A program made the position numbers and the translations under genes. A DNA stretch of 64,000 bases from contig VWND01000005.1 in assembly GCA_009599575.1 (NCBI GenBank), forward strand, positions 1-64,000, read 5' to 3'. A model generated the notes under the pieces. That model did not search any database. It saw only the letters and a program-made list of their open reading frames with translations, and was not told the DNA's origin. This stretch comes from Blumeriella jaapii (taxonomy: Eukaryota > Ascomycota > Leotiomycetes > Helotiales > Drepanopezizaceae). Shown here piece after piece: positions 47,647 through 62,033 of this stretch. Numbering within the stretch: the stretch's first letter is position 1; every line of letters starts with the position of its first letter.

Positions 47647-48699
47647 TCAAACCCCAACCTGCTCATCCTCACCAACGCCCTCCTCCCCAGCCAGAAAAAG
47701 CTTCTGCTCCTTCCTCGCCAAGAACCACCTCAGCTCCCTCGTCTTCTTCTCACCACCGACCCCGGGCTCGCCCTCCGTGCACGCCTTGACCTGGTGGTAG
47801 AAGGCCAGCGTCTCGCCGCAGCTGGTGCAGCGGCACGTGGCGAAGAACTCCTCGCGCACGACGGGGCAGACGCAGTGCGTGTCGCGCGTCTTGACCGTCT
47901 TCTGGTTTGGCGTCTTGTGGGGAGCTGGACTCGCGGATGGGGAGGCGCAGGCGGACTGGGCCTCGGAGACGGCCATGGCGGTGAATTGGGCTTCGAATGT
48001 GATGGGCACTGTGGGTTTTAGTCGTTGTTTGAGGGAGACGGACTCGAATTGGATAGTGTAGGGTAGGAAGGGGGGAAATGGAAAATGGGAAAGAAGTGGA
48101 GGAGAAAGGGGAGGAGGCAAACCTTGCATGACGATGCGGCCGCTGCCCGAGGCAATCGGTTGCTCGAAGCGCAGGTAGTCCTTTGTGCTTGAGGCAGTCA
48201 TCTCGATGGAGCGGTAGGCTAGAATCTTGTTGGGGCAGGATGGGGTTGGGCAGATGTACTGAGAAACCCCAAATCTTTGTCAGCATATGGATACATACTT
48301 CATTCGCGCGCGTATGCTGAGGGGATAGATCTTTCCCTCCTCTCGGGACAGGAAATTTTTGAAGAGCGAAGAGGTGGGCACGTACATGGCCGGCGAAACC
48401 CTCAGTCTGGTAGCCTTCCTTTCCCATGTTCAGCCTGAGAGGGCGAGTCTCGTCAGCAAGTCTTTTTGTCTGTCTGCACGGCAAAGACCACGGGTTTAGA
48501 GAAGTTGAAGCTGTCTATCTGTTCGGGAAGTCACAGAGCTGCGAGAGGTCGGGATGGTAAGAGAGGAGAGAACGTACCATTTCTCACTACGTGGAAAGTC
48601 GAACTTCGTCGCTGAAGATGACGAGGACGAGGACGAGGAGGCGGAGGAGGAGGAGCAGCCGATGTTTAGTGTAGCGCGGAGGCGCTCGAGGAAACGCAT
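47647..48699 (-). CDS. Unrecognised Cys-rich protein, four exons
   Basis: Exons 48699-48578, 48434-48386, 48258-48123 and 48008-47647 encode 222 residues. The frame is preserved across three introns of 143, 127 and 114 nt, longer than usual here. I do not recognise the family. The protein begins MRFLERLRATLNIG with a long Ser run. It has a first Cys pair in YICPTPSCPNKILAYRS, a predicted beta-rich middle, and a second Cys cluster HCVCPVVREEFFATCRC followed by TSCGETLAFYHQV. The paired CxxxxC and CxxC elements would suit a zinc-ribbon fold (inference). The tail is Glu/Gly-rich. Splice signals are good (GTACGT donors, YAG acceptors), which supports a real gene despite unknown function. Confidence 0.72.
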
Positions 48700-49918
48700 C
48701 TTGTTTCTTGTCCTTTTTTGCTTCTCTTGTCTTGCACCTGGTTTTGGATCCGAAGTTCGAGATGAGGTTGCTGTTCAGTATTCGAAAGACTTGAAGATGT
48801 CGAGCGGGCGAGACGGTATCCCTCTCTTGTTCAAGTGTGTATGAGAGAGAAAAAGAACTTGAAGGAGCGATGAGTGAAGGCGAGGCAGAATGGCAAGTCA
48901 AGGTAGACTTTGTCGAGTGTGGGAGTGGCGCTAGCGCTAGCTTGTGAGACTGCGTGTGGCAGTGAATTCGATCTTGGATTTTATCGTATTAAATCGGCGT
49001 GTAGGCTGAGGTAGGCACCGATGGTTGTTGGCGTTGTTTGGTACTGGCGCCCGGGAAGAGGAGATGCGAGAATATTGGAGAAGAAGAGAGAGGTGAGGAG
49101 AGGTGGGGTGAGGAGTTCGTCGGACGTAGAAGGTATGAAGAGCCTCGTCGCACTGCGCTAGCTACAGGGCGCTAAGTAGTAACGAGGAGGGACAGCCCAG
49201 GCGAAAGACTTCACTTCGATCTATTTACAAGAGCCAAGGGCGGGGGTCGGGCAAGGCTGAATGTTGGAAGTTTCTCGGCTACAAACATACACAACATGCA
49301 TGTGTGCGGCGAGGAAGCCAACGAGCGCCACGGGGCTGGGGCATTTGGAGAACCAAGTAGCAGGGGAAACTTTGAGAGCTGACTGTTGAAAGGTGTGAAG
49401 AAGTCTGTGATTCGGTGTTGGATATTGAAAAGTTAGATACATACTTTTGTACGGTGTATGATGGGATAAAGCAAAGATGTTGGTTACCTGCTTACCTGAT
49501 TTGACTCATGCAGTTGTTGATTTCTAAGAGACTCAGCCTGATATTTGACAGCAATGATGATTTGAAGACGTCGAGAGAAAGAGTGATTCATCCATGAATC
49601 ACCCGTGCTCAAATCTCTCTGCTGTTCCGAGCGGTCATTGTATTCATTGTTTATCAGAACTCGTAACTTATTCGAAGATTGAAGAATTGATTTCAACAAG
49701 TTTTCCTGTCTTTCTGTCTTCTTAGAACTAGGAATTTGCTTGGTTGACTTAGAGAGAGCCGATAAGAAACAAGAGCAGCGTTGACATTTGGTTTTCTGAC
49801 ATGATATTATGCGAGAGGCATCCGGACCTAACGCACTAAACCAAAGTTTCTCCCAATTCTCGCGTGGTCCTGGGATATTGTAAGCTCCGGATATCAAATA
49901 ATTCCCACCGCTAGCCTG
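48700..49918. other. Intergenic, 1.2 kb
   Basis: Promoter side of the Cys-rich gene and 3' side of the HIT gene. A 138-codon open stretch on the minus strand (49484-49897) lacks an initiating ATG at its head and has no recognisable content. Nothing else is seen. Confidence 0.5.
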
Positions 49919-50503
49919 TTAATCTAGCAGATCCATCTGCTCGCGGAAGTAATCTGCTTCCTTCTTCATCTCCTCTTTTGATCTCGGGAGTCTATCCTCA
50001 TCTGCGATCACGGGAAACTTCCCGGCATCACGATTTGGCCGTCTCTGATCCCATAAGCCCCCTCCGACGTTGCCCTCTTCGCCTTGCAGCATTTCATAGA
50101 TCTTATCTCCAGTCGTGTTACCCTTAGGCCTTGGAATGATATGAACGTGCAGGTGAGGGACCGTCTGGCCGGCCCCGGGACCATCTTGGATAGCTACATT
50201 CGCGTCCGTGGTATCATAGACCTTCGACAGCATCTTCTGGACTTTCTGGACAGTGGTGAAGACATCCGTCACCTCATCGGGCTTTAGCTCGCCAAGATGC
50301 TGTACCATCCGGAGTGGGATCACCAGCACGTGGCCTGGCAGGATGGGCTTGATATTGACGATAGCATAGCACAAAGGGGTGCGGTAGAAGATCTGGCATT
50401 GTGATTAATGTGCGGCTCACCATGGGATGGGTTTCACTCGGTATGAACAGACCTCGTTGGCAACCTCGTATGGGCCAAAATAGACGTTTGCTTTTGAGCT
50501 CAT
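49919..50503 (-). CDS. HIT-family nucleotide hydrolase (Fhit/Hnt2-like)
   Basis: Two exons, 50503-50453 and 50392-49919, encode 174 residues. Fhit-like enzymes cleave diadenosine tri/tetraphosphates into AMP plus ADP or ATP. The order fits: YFGPYEVANEIFYRTPLCYA, then PILPGHVLVIPLR, GPGAGQTVPHLHVHIIPR with the catalytic histidine triad (His97, His99, His101), and the Fhit-type C-terminal linker and helix (KKEADYFREQMDLL). The 60-nt intron has an atypical donor GTCTGT, but both sides match the family without gap. It diverges from the GH131 gene, 1.1 kb away. Confidence 0.93.
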
Positions 50504-51612
50504 CGTGCGAACAAGGGGAGAAAGGCGCCAGTCTGAAAGATTGCACACGAGACCGCAATACCATTTCACCGATAATAGAGGTTGGATGGTGGTGTATTGC
50601 CGGCGCCGTCTGGAACTACGGACCAGGTTGTGGTGATGTCTAGATTAAAAAAACCATGGGTTTCTGACTAAGCTGTTCTACGGTTGGTGTCAGTGCTCAT
50701 CTATCTTGGGCGAAAAAGCATATATTTTCCTGTCAAAACGTGGCTCAAAAACTATCTTATATTACCCTTTGCGACTTGACTTTATTCTGTTTTGGATGTG
50801 GCGTGTTCGGGTTTTGATTGAATTAAATACTGTAGAGAGCCACACCACTCTATCTGGCTCGATAATGAGACTCGTATTTCAAGGCATCAATTAAACACAC
50901 ATTTCAAAAAAATCCCCTTTCGAATTCGAGCACTCTGTGTAAAATTTCCCAAAACATCAAGAATCCATGATCTTGTTGTTGCTCTAACAAAGGGGCAATC
51001 CACGAGTCCCGAGCTAAACTGAGAGGCGGTCCGGCTTAATGTAGCATCATGAATTGGTCTAAACACGGAAAACGTATTTCTAAGATCATCATGATTTTCT
51101 CTGGCCATAGTGCTAGAATATGGGAGGTCTGGTGTGGAAAGGTATATTGACCAACAGAAATGTCCTAGAACTGTCTGCCAACACCAGCCCCGCTAAGCAA
51201 TATATCTCGAAACGACGAGCCGTTGAACCCCGGTATGGTGTTCATCTAATACGCAAGAATCTGTCCAAACGCCTTATGTGAAACTGTAAATAGACTACGC
51301 AGACAATCTCTTTGGAACCATGGAACCGCAGACCGGATGATTTAGCTATGGCCGTGACGATGGCACCCTTTTCGGACAATACTGATCCCTCTATAAATGA
51401 TCTCGAGTCCTCCTCTTTCTTTTTTCTACTTCCATCTTCAACTTGACTCTAGTCTTTTCTCCCAGATCAGTTCTTCCTTTCCATCTTTTAGCGCAAGCTC
51501 GCTCGCTATCCCTTCACTTGTTCTTCACTACCTGCGTAGCCAGCTACACTTTCACTTTTTCTCAAACCCACTTATCGAACATTCACATCGAAGCCCCAAA
51601 TCAGGCAGAAAT
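50504..51612. promoter_or_regulatory. Divergent intergenic region with TATA box for GH131
   Basis: AT-rich 1.1 kb region with no gene. A TATAAA motif at 51392-51397 lies about 215 bp upstream of the GH131 start codon, followed by a CT-rich stretch (51405-51520) typical of strongly expressed fungal genes. Confidence 0.5.
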
Positions 51613-52499
51613 ATGCGTTCTTTCATTCTCCTCAACTCGGCCAGCCTCGCTTTGGCCGGTACCATCCTCTGGGACGGTCGCTTCAACAATGTCGCCAGCG
51701 TCGCTGACCTTGCAGCCTGGTCATGGGAAAACCAAGTCGGCCCGTACCAATGCTACATACACGGCTCCTCACCACTCGATTCATATCTCCATCTCGACGC
51801 CGCGAACAAGAACCCAGCGGATACCGAAAGCATCAGGGGAGCTAAGATCACCTTGGACGACACCTCTTACTGGAACAACCAGACCATGAGACGGACCGAG
51901 TTCATCCCTCAGACTACCGCGGCGATCAATACCGGGCTGGTCTACTACCACTTCAGCATGGGGCGCTCGTCGATCAACACACCAAGCGACGAACATGAGC
52001 ACCAGATTGCATTCTTCGAGAGCCACTTCACCGAGATGAAGAGCGGATGGCAGAGCGGCTCGCCAGGTGACTCCGACTCCTCCCTGCGTTGGGTCGTTGC
52101 CGGATCTACCGAGTAAGCCAATCCCCTCCTTTCTGTTTTCCGCCCTACTGACTGTCGCCTAGGTGGGAGGTTACCTGGGAAATAAACGTCTGGTACAATT
52201 TTGCTTACGCCATCGACTTCACTGTCGGCTCAGTCCAGCTCTACTTCTCCACCGGCGGCGACGACCTGGCCGCTCTCGGTTACCCCATCAGCGTGGAGGC
52301 TGTGTCTGACGGCAAGGACTGGCATGTGGGCATGTTGGAGCTGCCTCGGGATGGCTACGGCCACGCCTTTGTCGACGAAGACATCTACTTCTCCGGTGTC
52401 TACATCGAGACTGGAAACATCACCCTTAGCGTGTGTGGCCCGACCATGGTAAGTCTTCCCGTCTCTTCGAATAAGTCGTCGTCTGAAACTAATATTTAA
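51613..52499 (+). CDS. Secreted glycoside hydrolase family 131 (beta-glucanase)
   Basis: Two exons, 51613-52112 and 52163-52499, encode 278 residues. GH131 enzymes act on beta-1,3/1,6- and beta-1,4-glucans outside the cell. A signal peptide is clear (MRSFILLNSASLALA, cut before GTILWDGRF). The GH131 core is unmistakable: GTILWDGRFNN, WSWENQVGPYQCYIHG, ADTESIRGAKITLDDTSYWN, MRRTEFIPQT, YYHFSM, HEHQIAFFESHFTEMKSG, WEVTWEINVWYNFAYAIDF and DEDIYFSGVYIETGNITLSV. There is no carbohydrate-binding module. The intron is 50 nt. At the 3' end a second intron (donor GTAAGT at 52449, acceptor AAAAG before 52502) could replace the last residues by ending immediately after VCGPTM; the choice between the two ends is open. 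Confidence 0.93.
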
Positions 52500-53394
52500 A
52501 AGTGAAATCGACTCCTTCTTTTCGGCGCCTAGCACTTGTCAAGGTTTCCCCATCGACGCCTGCATTTACACACGGTGCATTGGCTTCCACTGCGTTAAAT
52601 GACGAGGACGAGGATTGAGAGTAGAGCTTTTGTCCCTTATGATTTGGAGTCAGGTTTGCTTACTGGGTTTTTGATTGGGGCTACTTTCTTTCGTCGTTAT
52701 CAGCTTTTGATTTGTATGTCTGCGAAAAGAAACGGATTTGATATTCCGCAATATCCTTGAGTCGTGTTTGCCGTGCGTGAGTACCTTTTTCAATCGACCC
52801 TTGAAACAACGGATGAGAAACAGTGAAAGTCGAGGGTACTATGTTTATCAGCACGTCTGCACCTCTCCACACAAAGTTACTGCAGCGCCCACAAGGCAGT
52901 TCGTGTTCAATCTTTTACTTATGCTACGAAAACTTCGACCAAATTGCGGCGGGACAACAGCGATCCATGCATAACTATACGTATTCGTGAAAGCCCACCC
53001 TGCTTCTAGTGAACACTCGCTTACGACTGACGTCCCCGTACGAACGGATGCTTACTGGGAGAGCGGAGAACCTCTGCAGCTCTACTTCTAAACGGGAATT
53101 TTATGATTTGGATTGTCTGAAATTTGGATTGTCTGAAATAGTCTAGTTCTGGGATAGGGGATATGAGTTTTCTGTCGCCATAGCTGCTTGTATGCGAAGA
53201 AAAAAAGCAACTGGAACTAAAGAAATGAAAAACAGGAGCATGTCTTGATGTTGTGGTATTAGCGTCATGGAATTCCGTGATGGAGATCAGATGGAGATCA
53301 CCAGGCTCCAGACCCGATACGATACTCTAGTTTTACATACTCCAAGCAGATACCGAGATCTCTGTGGTGACGAATCACGCAGCGTCTTGAGCGA
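52500..53394. other. Intergenic, convergent 3' flanks
   Basis: Separates the stop codons of the GH131 gene (+) and the transcription factor (-). AT-rich with no supportable gene. A short direct repeat (AATTTGGATTGTCTGA-like) is at about 53107-53138. Confidence 0.55.
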
Positions 53395-55622
53395 TCATAA
53401 ATATGTGCTCAGCACCGAAACTCTAGTCAGCGCCACGGCAGACCCGTCTTCGCCTTCGCTCATGCGCTGCATAATCTCAATAATCTTCACTATGAGATGG
53501 GTCAATTAGTAAATTGTGACGCATCCCAAAAGCTCACGAGCAAAAGAAAAAGACGTACTGATATCCGCCTTCCCTTTCGCAAACAGCGGATCCTTGTTGA
53601 CGAAGTCCTCGCCCTTGGCCATCGCTTCCTCGTCTCGCAGGATGTTGCCGATACACAGGCTTTCCAAGAATGCGCGATGGTTGAACACCCACCACACCTT
53701 GGCCTCGCTCTCGAAGATGGCATAGAGAAGGAAGAAGGCGTTGAGCGCCTCGTGCGCGGCCTCCATGGCCCCCCGCACGTTCTTTGGCACCTCCACGCTC
53801 CCGCTCGAGTGCACCAGCATGACGTTGTGGTAGTAGTTACTCGTCAAGAAGAGCGTCTGCTTTGCGATCCGCTTATTCGTACTCGCCAGGAGCGTAAGCG
53901 AGGCATTGTCCCACGAGCGGAAGACCTCCGGTAGGGTGCGAAACACGGCGCGGAAGCTCGATAGCAGCTGTGCTTTCTGCCGCAGCGTCGAGGAGATGGG
54001 AAGGTCCAGGGACCGTGGCGAGCAGATCGACTCTTGCACTAGATTGGCGAGTGTCCAGCAACCTCGGATGTACGCTGTATCTGTGGGGTTTGAGGCCGCG
54101 ATGTCGGCGCTATCGTCGATCAGGTCTTCCACGTTGACGTCGGTGTGAGTGGCGCTGGGTGGGAGGGAGAGCAGCACCGTGAGGAAGGTGTCTTGGAGGA
54201 GGACGGCCTGCCAGAGCTTGCGCCGCATTTGCTTTTCGAAGATGGAGGCGTTGGGGCAGACGACGTTCGGGTCACGGTGCAGCCCCATGGCATAAGCTTG
54301 TCTGATCAAGATGCCGGCAAACGCCCAGCCGTCGGAGGCATGGTTGTCGTTTATGAGGAAGTAGGTGATGAGTACCATGGCCTGGATAGAACGGACGGAC
54401 GCTTTGTTGAGGTAGGAGGACATACGGAGGGACTGGTGGGCGGCCGAGACGTAGAACTCGGCTGTCTGCTGGCGCTCTTTCGGACCGGTGGATGTTACGA
54501 ACTGGGTGCCCATTGCTAGCATGGCGAAGATCATTGCGACGAGGGCGCCGTCCACGCAGTCTTTCTCGACTCGTGGGAGGGACCAGAAGTGCTCATAATC
54601 TGCATAGAAGGTTTGCCGGTGGATCATGGGGTAGACGGGATCGACGCATTCGAAGTAACGCTCGAGTAAGATATCGGCTTGAAGCTTCTCGGGAAGGACG
54701 GAGATGGTCTCTGCGAGGCCACCTTGACATGTCCAGTAGTTCGCGAAGGGGTGCTCGGAGCCGATACCAAAGACATTGGAGGCAGTTGGGTTGGAGCAAG
54801 CTACATCAGAGAGGAGGCCGAGGGAGGAAGATGTTGATCCTCGGGAAGCACGTCTGCGATGCGAATCGTGATTTCGTCCTGGTCCTCCGAATCGATCGGA
54901 GAATGGCTTTTTCTTGGGCGGCTTGGTCATACGTGTACCAGAGTTTCCAACAGACCGAGTTGTCTCCCTTTGTATTTTGAGTCCGAGTCAAGATGCGCTG
55001 GAGCTTACTTGAGGGATTGCTTACTCGAGGGCGTTTGCAACCGACGTATAAGTACATTGTGTTTGCCGCCTTTGACCTACACATATCAGACCGGAACATT
55101 GAAGAAATACTTGTCGGAAACGTACAAGCAGTGCAACTGGGTCTTCCTCGGTCGCACTGTTGACATCCGTTAGCGAAGTGTTGTTACACTTTCGTTTACG
55201 GGTCGATACATAGCCGAGACTTAAAAAGGGGCACGGAGGGTAAACAATCCAACCGAGCTTGGTTGTGTACATTCCCATCATGCTGCAGAGAGGATGGAAT
55301 TCTCCCAAACATGAACTTATCCACAGCACGAAGAAACAAGAAAAACGAGACTCGAGTGTACCAAGAGCTGATGAACATCCCACTCTTCCTGAAGCAAACT
55401 TACTTTCGTCTTTCTCTCTACACAATCTTCGCATGACAACGTCGGCTTGTTTCGCTTCTGCTTCTTCTTGGGCGGCTCAAATGAAATGCCATCCTCGTGC
55501 CTTGTAGGCGTACCTGGGGCGTAGCCAGGACTCCCCGCGAACGTACTATCGGTACCTGCAGCTGAGATTGCTGCGAAGAGCACGGGCGAGACGGTTGCGA
55601 TAGGATTCATAGACAAATTCAT
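53395..55622 (-). CDS. Zn2Cys6 transcription factor with fungal-specific TF domain
   Basis: Five exons: 55622-55404, 55156-55126, 55076-55025, 54967-53559 and 53489-53395, encoding 601 residues. The binuclear zinc cluster is complete once introns are removed: C-x2-C-x6-C-x6-C-x2-C-x6-C at about residues 64-91 (SCEDCVERKTKC, then SCTAC, then QTQC), split over three small exons. A basic PKKK-type stretch flanks it. The middle-homology domain follows, with LLERYFECVDPVYPMIHRQTF, AYAMGLHRDP and MRRKLWQAVLLQDTF. Such proteins bind CGG half-sites and activate catabolic or secondary-metabolism genes; the target here is unknown. Intron 1 is 247 nt, the longest in the gene. It diverges from CTF18 and lies 4 kb from the phenol/catechol genes. 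Confidence 0.92.
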
Positions 55623-55988
55623 GACGCCTCCTGCGCCGAACGAGATGCGAGAGAATTGGTTGCTGGAAATAACATCAAGACAGCGGGAATAGAATGTGAT
55701 ATGGGATTTGCAGGATGCGGGGTACTTGTATCAAGCGTTCTAGAGACCGTCATTGACAGCCTTGGCACTGACTAAGCATTGACTAAGCACGGCAAGGGTG
55801 CGAAAGTGGTTTCTGCCGTCTCGTCGCGCTTCGCGTCGACGCGTCAGAGTGCACGCTTCAACAGCATTTACAGCATTTCAAACCTCGTCGCCCGCCCAAT
55901 CTCAACTGGGAAGTTGAAAGGGATTCCCATACGATCTCGATTATACTCCAGAAGATCCTCTATCACGTCTTGTCCGCCGACGCTCAAG
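55623..55988. promoter_or_regulatory. Divergent promoter of the Zn2Cys6 factor and CTF18
   Basis: 366 bp between the two start codons. The frame leading into CTF18 is open from about 55779 but has no ATG before 55989. A small direct repeat (GCACTGACTAAGCATTGACTAAGCACG) is at 55765-55791. Confidence 0.5.
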
Positions 55989-58941
55989 ATGCCGTCTGCA
56001 TCGTCACCCGTCGCATACCCGCCGAGCTCCCCTCCACTCCCAGTCAAGCGCTCTCGTCCAGTCCAGCCTGCCGAGGCTCGAAAACCGAGAACTGTTGGTG
56101 GATTTCTTCCAGAGGAAGACTCGGACGAGGATGGTTTCTCGAAAGCAGAGCCTGCCCCTAAGCGGAGGATGCTTGACAACGGAAGGTCACCTAGTCCAAG
56201 ACTACCAGACAGCACTCCAGACGCTTCGATAATAGATGGCGGACCTGTCGGTGGAATTGCGATCGGGATTGAGGATCTCCCGGTCACAGTGACTACTGCC
56301 ACTATACTTGACATCCCCGAGAATGTCAATGACACGGTTATGCCTTTGTATCTGAGCAAGCGAATGACGAAGACAGCTGAAGTTGCAACATGCTCTGGCA
56401 AGACGGTTTCCATCCAACAGCGCAAGAAAGGTGCCGCGATCCCTTTTGAGCAAATGGTTGCAGCGAGATCTACCGTCAAGGCTGGCCGAGCGAAGAAGAG
56501 TTTCTACGGGATCGATATTCACAACCTGATCGACGAAGCATCGAAAGAAACAGCCCAAGCCAAAGCGGCAAAAAGTACGACTCAAGATGATGTACTGCCT
56601 TCCGTTGAAGGAGCAAGCACGAAACCAAAGACAAGGAGAACCCTCATGTGGAGTGAAAAATATAGAGCGAAAAGCTTCATGGAACTTGTCGGGGATGACC
56701 GGACACATCGACAAGTATTGAAGTGGTTGAAGTCCTGGGACTCTTTGGTTTTCCCGAAAGCGGGAAAGGTCCAATCAGCTGCACCAAAGAGACCTGGGTT
56801 TGAAGACGATGAAAAAGCCCACCGAAAGATACTGTTGTTGACAGGGCCACCTGGACTCGGGAAGACTACTCTAGCACACGTCTGTGCTCGACAAGCTGGG
56901 TACGAAGTTATGGAGATCAATGCTAGTGATGAGAGAAGTAAAGACGTTGTCAAGAATAGGATTCGGACTAGCGTGGGCACCGAAAGCGTTAAGACTGGCT
57001 CGACAATCACTTCGAAATCCGGACTTGTGCAAAAAATTGCGCACCCCTTGTGCGTGGTTGTTGATGAAGTGGACGGTGTTGTAGGGGGCTCCGGTGGATC
57101 CGGAGAAGGCGGATTTGTTAAGGCCCTGATCGACTTAATCCAATTGGACCAGAAAAATTCCTCGAGCACCACTCAAAACTCTGGATACACGAAGAAGAAG
57201 AAGAAGGGTGACGACTTTAGGCTTATGCGGCCCATCATCCTCATCTGCAACGATGTCTATCATCCCTCTCTGCGGCCCCTCCGCCAGTCCAAGTTTGCTG
57301 AAATAATCCATGTTCGAAAACCGCCTTTTGATGCAGTAGTTGCACGTATGAAGTCTGTATTTGACAAGGAAGGGGTGCCATGTGATAATGATGGTGTACG
57401 AAGATTGTGTGAGGCCACCTGGGGAGTCAGTCCGACAGAATCACGCAAGGGCAAAGAGAGTGCTGGCGAAGGGGATCTCCGAAGTATTATGGTAGTAGGC
57501 GAGTGGGCAGCGAGGAAGCTTAAAGCGTCAAGGAAAGATGGTACGGCAAAACTCACGCGAAAATGGGTCGAGCAGAATATGACGAGTGACCTCGCTCATG
57601 GTGGCGGAGGAGCTCGAGGTGTCGGACGAGGGGGCACCAATGACTTGGTGAATAGAGTGTTTCTGGAGGGAGCTGGGTTCCCCAAGTCTACGACAGCGGA
57701 ACCTGCGCTTGCTTCGGTCGATGGCCAGCCTCAAGCACAACTTGGAGTTGCAGAAATTGCCAAGAGAGCAGGTATGGACAGGTTACGAGAGATGGTGGAC
57801 ACCAGTGGAGAGATCGATCGGATAGTAACGGACATATGGGCGCAATATCCCAGCCAGTCATTCAATGACGACTCGGTTTTATCGAAGCCTGATGCAGCAT
57901 ATGAATGGCTGCACTTTCACGACACGTGCTCTACTCGAGTTTTTACCTCCCAGGAGTTTGAGCTATCACCCTACTTGAGCCAGCCTGTCCTAGCATGTCA
58001 CCATTTGTTTTCGTCTCCTGCTCGTCACCACCACTTTGGAGGGAGCGGCACCAAGAAATGGGGAGAAGAAGAGGTCGAGGAAGAACCACTCCCATTCTCT
58101 GGACCCAGAGCGGATTACGAGGCTTACGAGGCGGAGAAGTCGAACCGTGCTGTAATCCTCGCGTTGCAAGCTAGCCTCGATACCACGCTGTCGAGAAGCT
58201 TTAGAAGTCCCGAAGAAATTGCTACGGATCTGTTACCATACCTTGTGAGAATGCTTACCCCAGACATCAGGCCCATTGTCGTGGGAGGCAGCGGCGATCA
58301 GAAGGGCGTAGCTAGTGTCAGAAAGGAATCTGAAAAGTCTATGGTGAAACGGTCTGTAGACGTTATGGGGTCTGTTGGCGTGGTCTTCGAACGAGGAAAG
58401 CTGGAAGGTGATTTTGGCAATAGAGCACCCACTTGGGTGTACCGTATGGAGCCGTAAATCCCCACCTCTCCATATCCTATTGATACAAGCTAATTGTACC
58501 AGACCCTTGGACACGCTGGTTCTGTTCGAGACTGCTGCTATCCCCTCAGGGGCGCCACCTCCGGTTCGCTACGCAGTCCGCCAAGTCCTTGACCAAGAAT
58601 ACCATAAGAGCATCATCGTTCGTGAGAATGCTGCGAGGCAAGCACGTTATAAAGCCGGAAACCCGGGGGACGACGCCGAGTTTTCTATTGCTACCAAGGA
58701 GAATCAGAGACATCACGTCCCTGAACTGGTTGTTGGAGCTAAGAAGGATTTCTTTGGTAGGGACGTCACGGAGCAGGCGGCGTTATTGGGAGAGATTGAC
58801 GAGAATGCAGAAGAAGGGAGGAAGAAGAAGCGGAAGACTGCGGCGAGAGAAGATAACAAGGTGTGGGTTAGTTTCCACGAGGGATTTTCAAATGCGGTAC
58901 GGAAACCAATTACTGTGGAGGAGCTACTCAGAGGGCTCTGA
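55989..58941 (+). CDS. ctf18: CTF18, alternative clamp-loader large subunit
   Basis: Two exons, 55989-58453 and 58503-58941, encode 967 residues. Ctf18 forms an RFC-like complex with Dcc1/Ctf8 and RFC2-5 that loads PCNA and supports sister-chromatid cohesion and replication checkpoints. An acidic disordered N-terminus is followed by the RFC box LMWSEKYRAKSFMELVGD, Walker A GPPGLGKTT (286-294), Walker B VVVDEVDG (DEVD 359-362), sensor 1 PIILICND and the Arg-containing RQSKFAEIIHVRKPP. The C-terminal collar and Ctf18-specific tail (FFGRD, KVWVSFHEGFSNAVRKPI) are in place. Start 55989 (AAG before ATG) is the first ATG of the frame. The 49-nt intron splits a Pro codon. Confidence 0.95.
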
Positions 58942-59616
58942 TAGAACATGAGAGAACGCGTAGGATATTGAGAAGAAGAACTACACGTATCATACGATAC
59001 TCCCTACTTGATGTTTACAATTTGGAATGTCGCCGAACGTTTCACGGCATTATCGTATCAGGGGCTTCGCTTCGCATAAAGATTTAAGCGAACGCATTTG
59101 CGTCTGTCGGGATGGGATCGGTCCGGCTCCAGCCTTTGCTGCCTTCCTCCATACATTTTCCAGCCTTTGCTGCCTTCTTCCACATACATTGTTACTCCAT
59201 ACACTTTGACGACTTTGACTACAGTATGTGCGACTCTTAGAAGCAGCTTATTGATCAATCATGGTGTACAAGCTTCGGTTTGATAATAGCGACGACCTAT
59301 CGCAGATCCTTCGAATCCCGACGGTCCAGGAGCACCTCACATTTGAGACGAGCATCGGATGTGTGTTACATTAGTATTACCCTACGATCCGAAGCATAGC
59401 TGACGACCAGCTTTCACGCTTTTGCCAATCTTATTCTAGTCTTTGGCCCAAGATTCTTGTAGGTCTTGTACATTCTGTTTTCCTTGCTCTCCTGTTATCT
59501 CTATCAGACCCGCATGGAATTGTATCTAACCTCTGGAAGTAGGTTCTCTACGGGAGATCAAATGCCCATTAAACATTGGACCTGCTTGATTTGAAAGTGG
59601 ATACTCCGATAATACC
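58942..59616. promoter_or_regulatory. Upstream region of the phenol monooxygenase gene
   Basis: 675 bp with no gene. It contains a tandem imperfect duplication of about 31 nt at 59129-59191 (CCAGCCTTTGCTGCCTTC followed by TCCA(C)ATACAT). No clear TATA box is seen. Confidence 0.5.

Positions 59617-62033
<2,417 letters not shown>

Noticed and set aside
49484..49897. 138-codon open frame directly downstream of the HIT gene, minus strand
   Set aside because: It begins with TTG, not ATG, and has no recognisable motif or splice context; most likely 3' flank.
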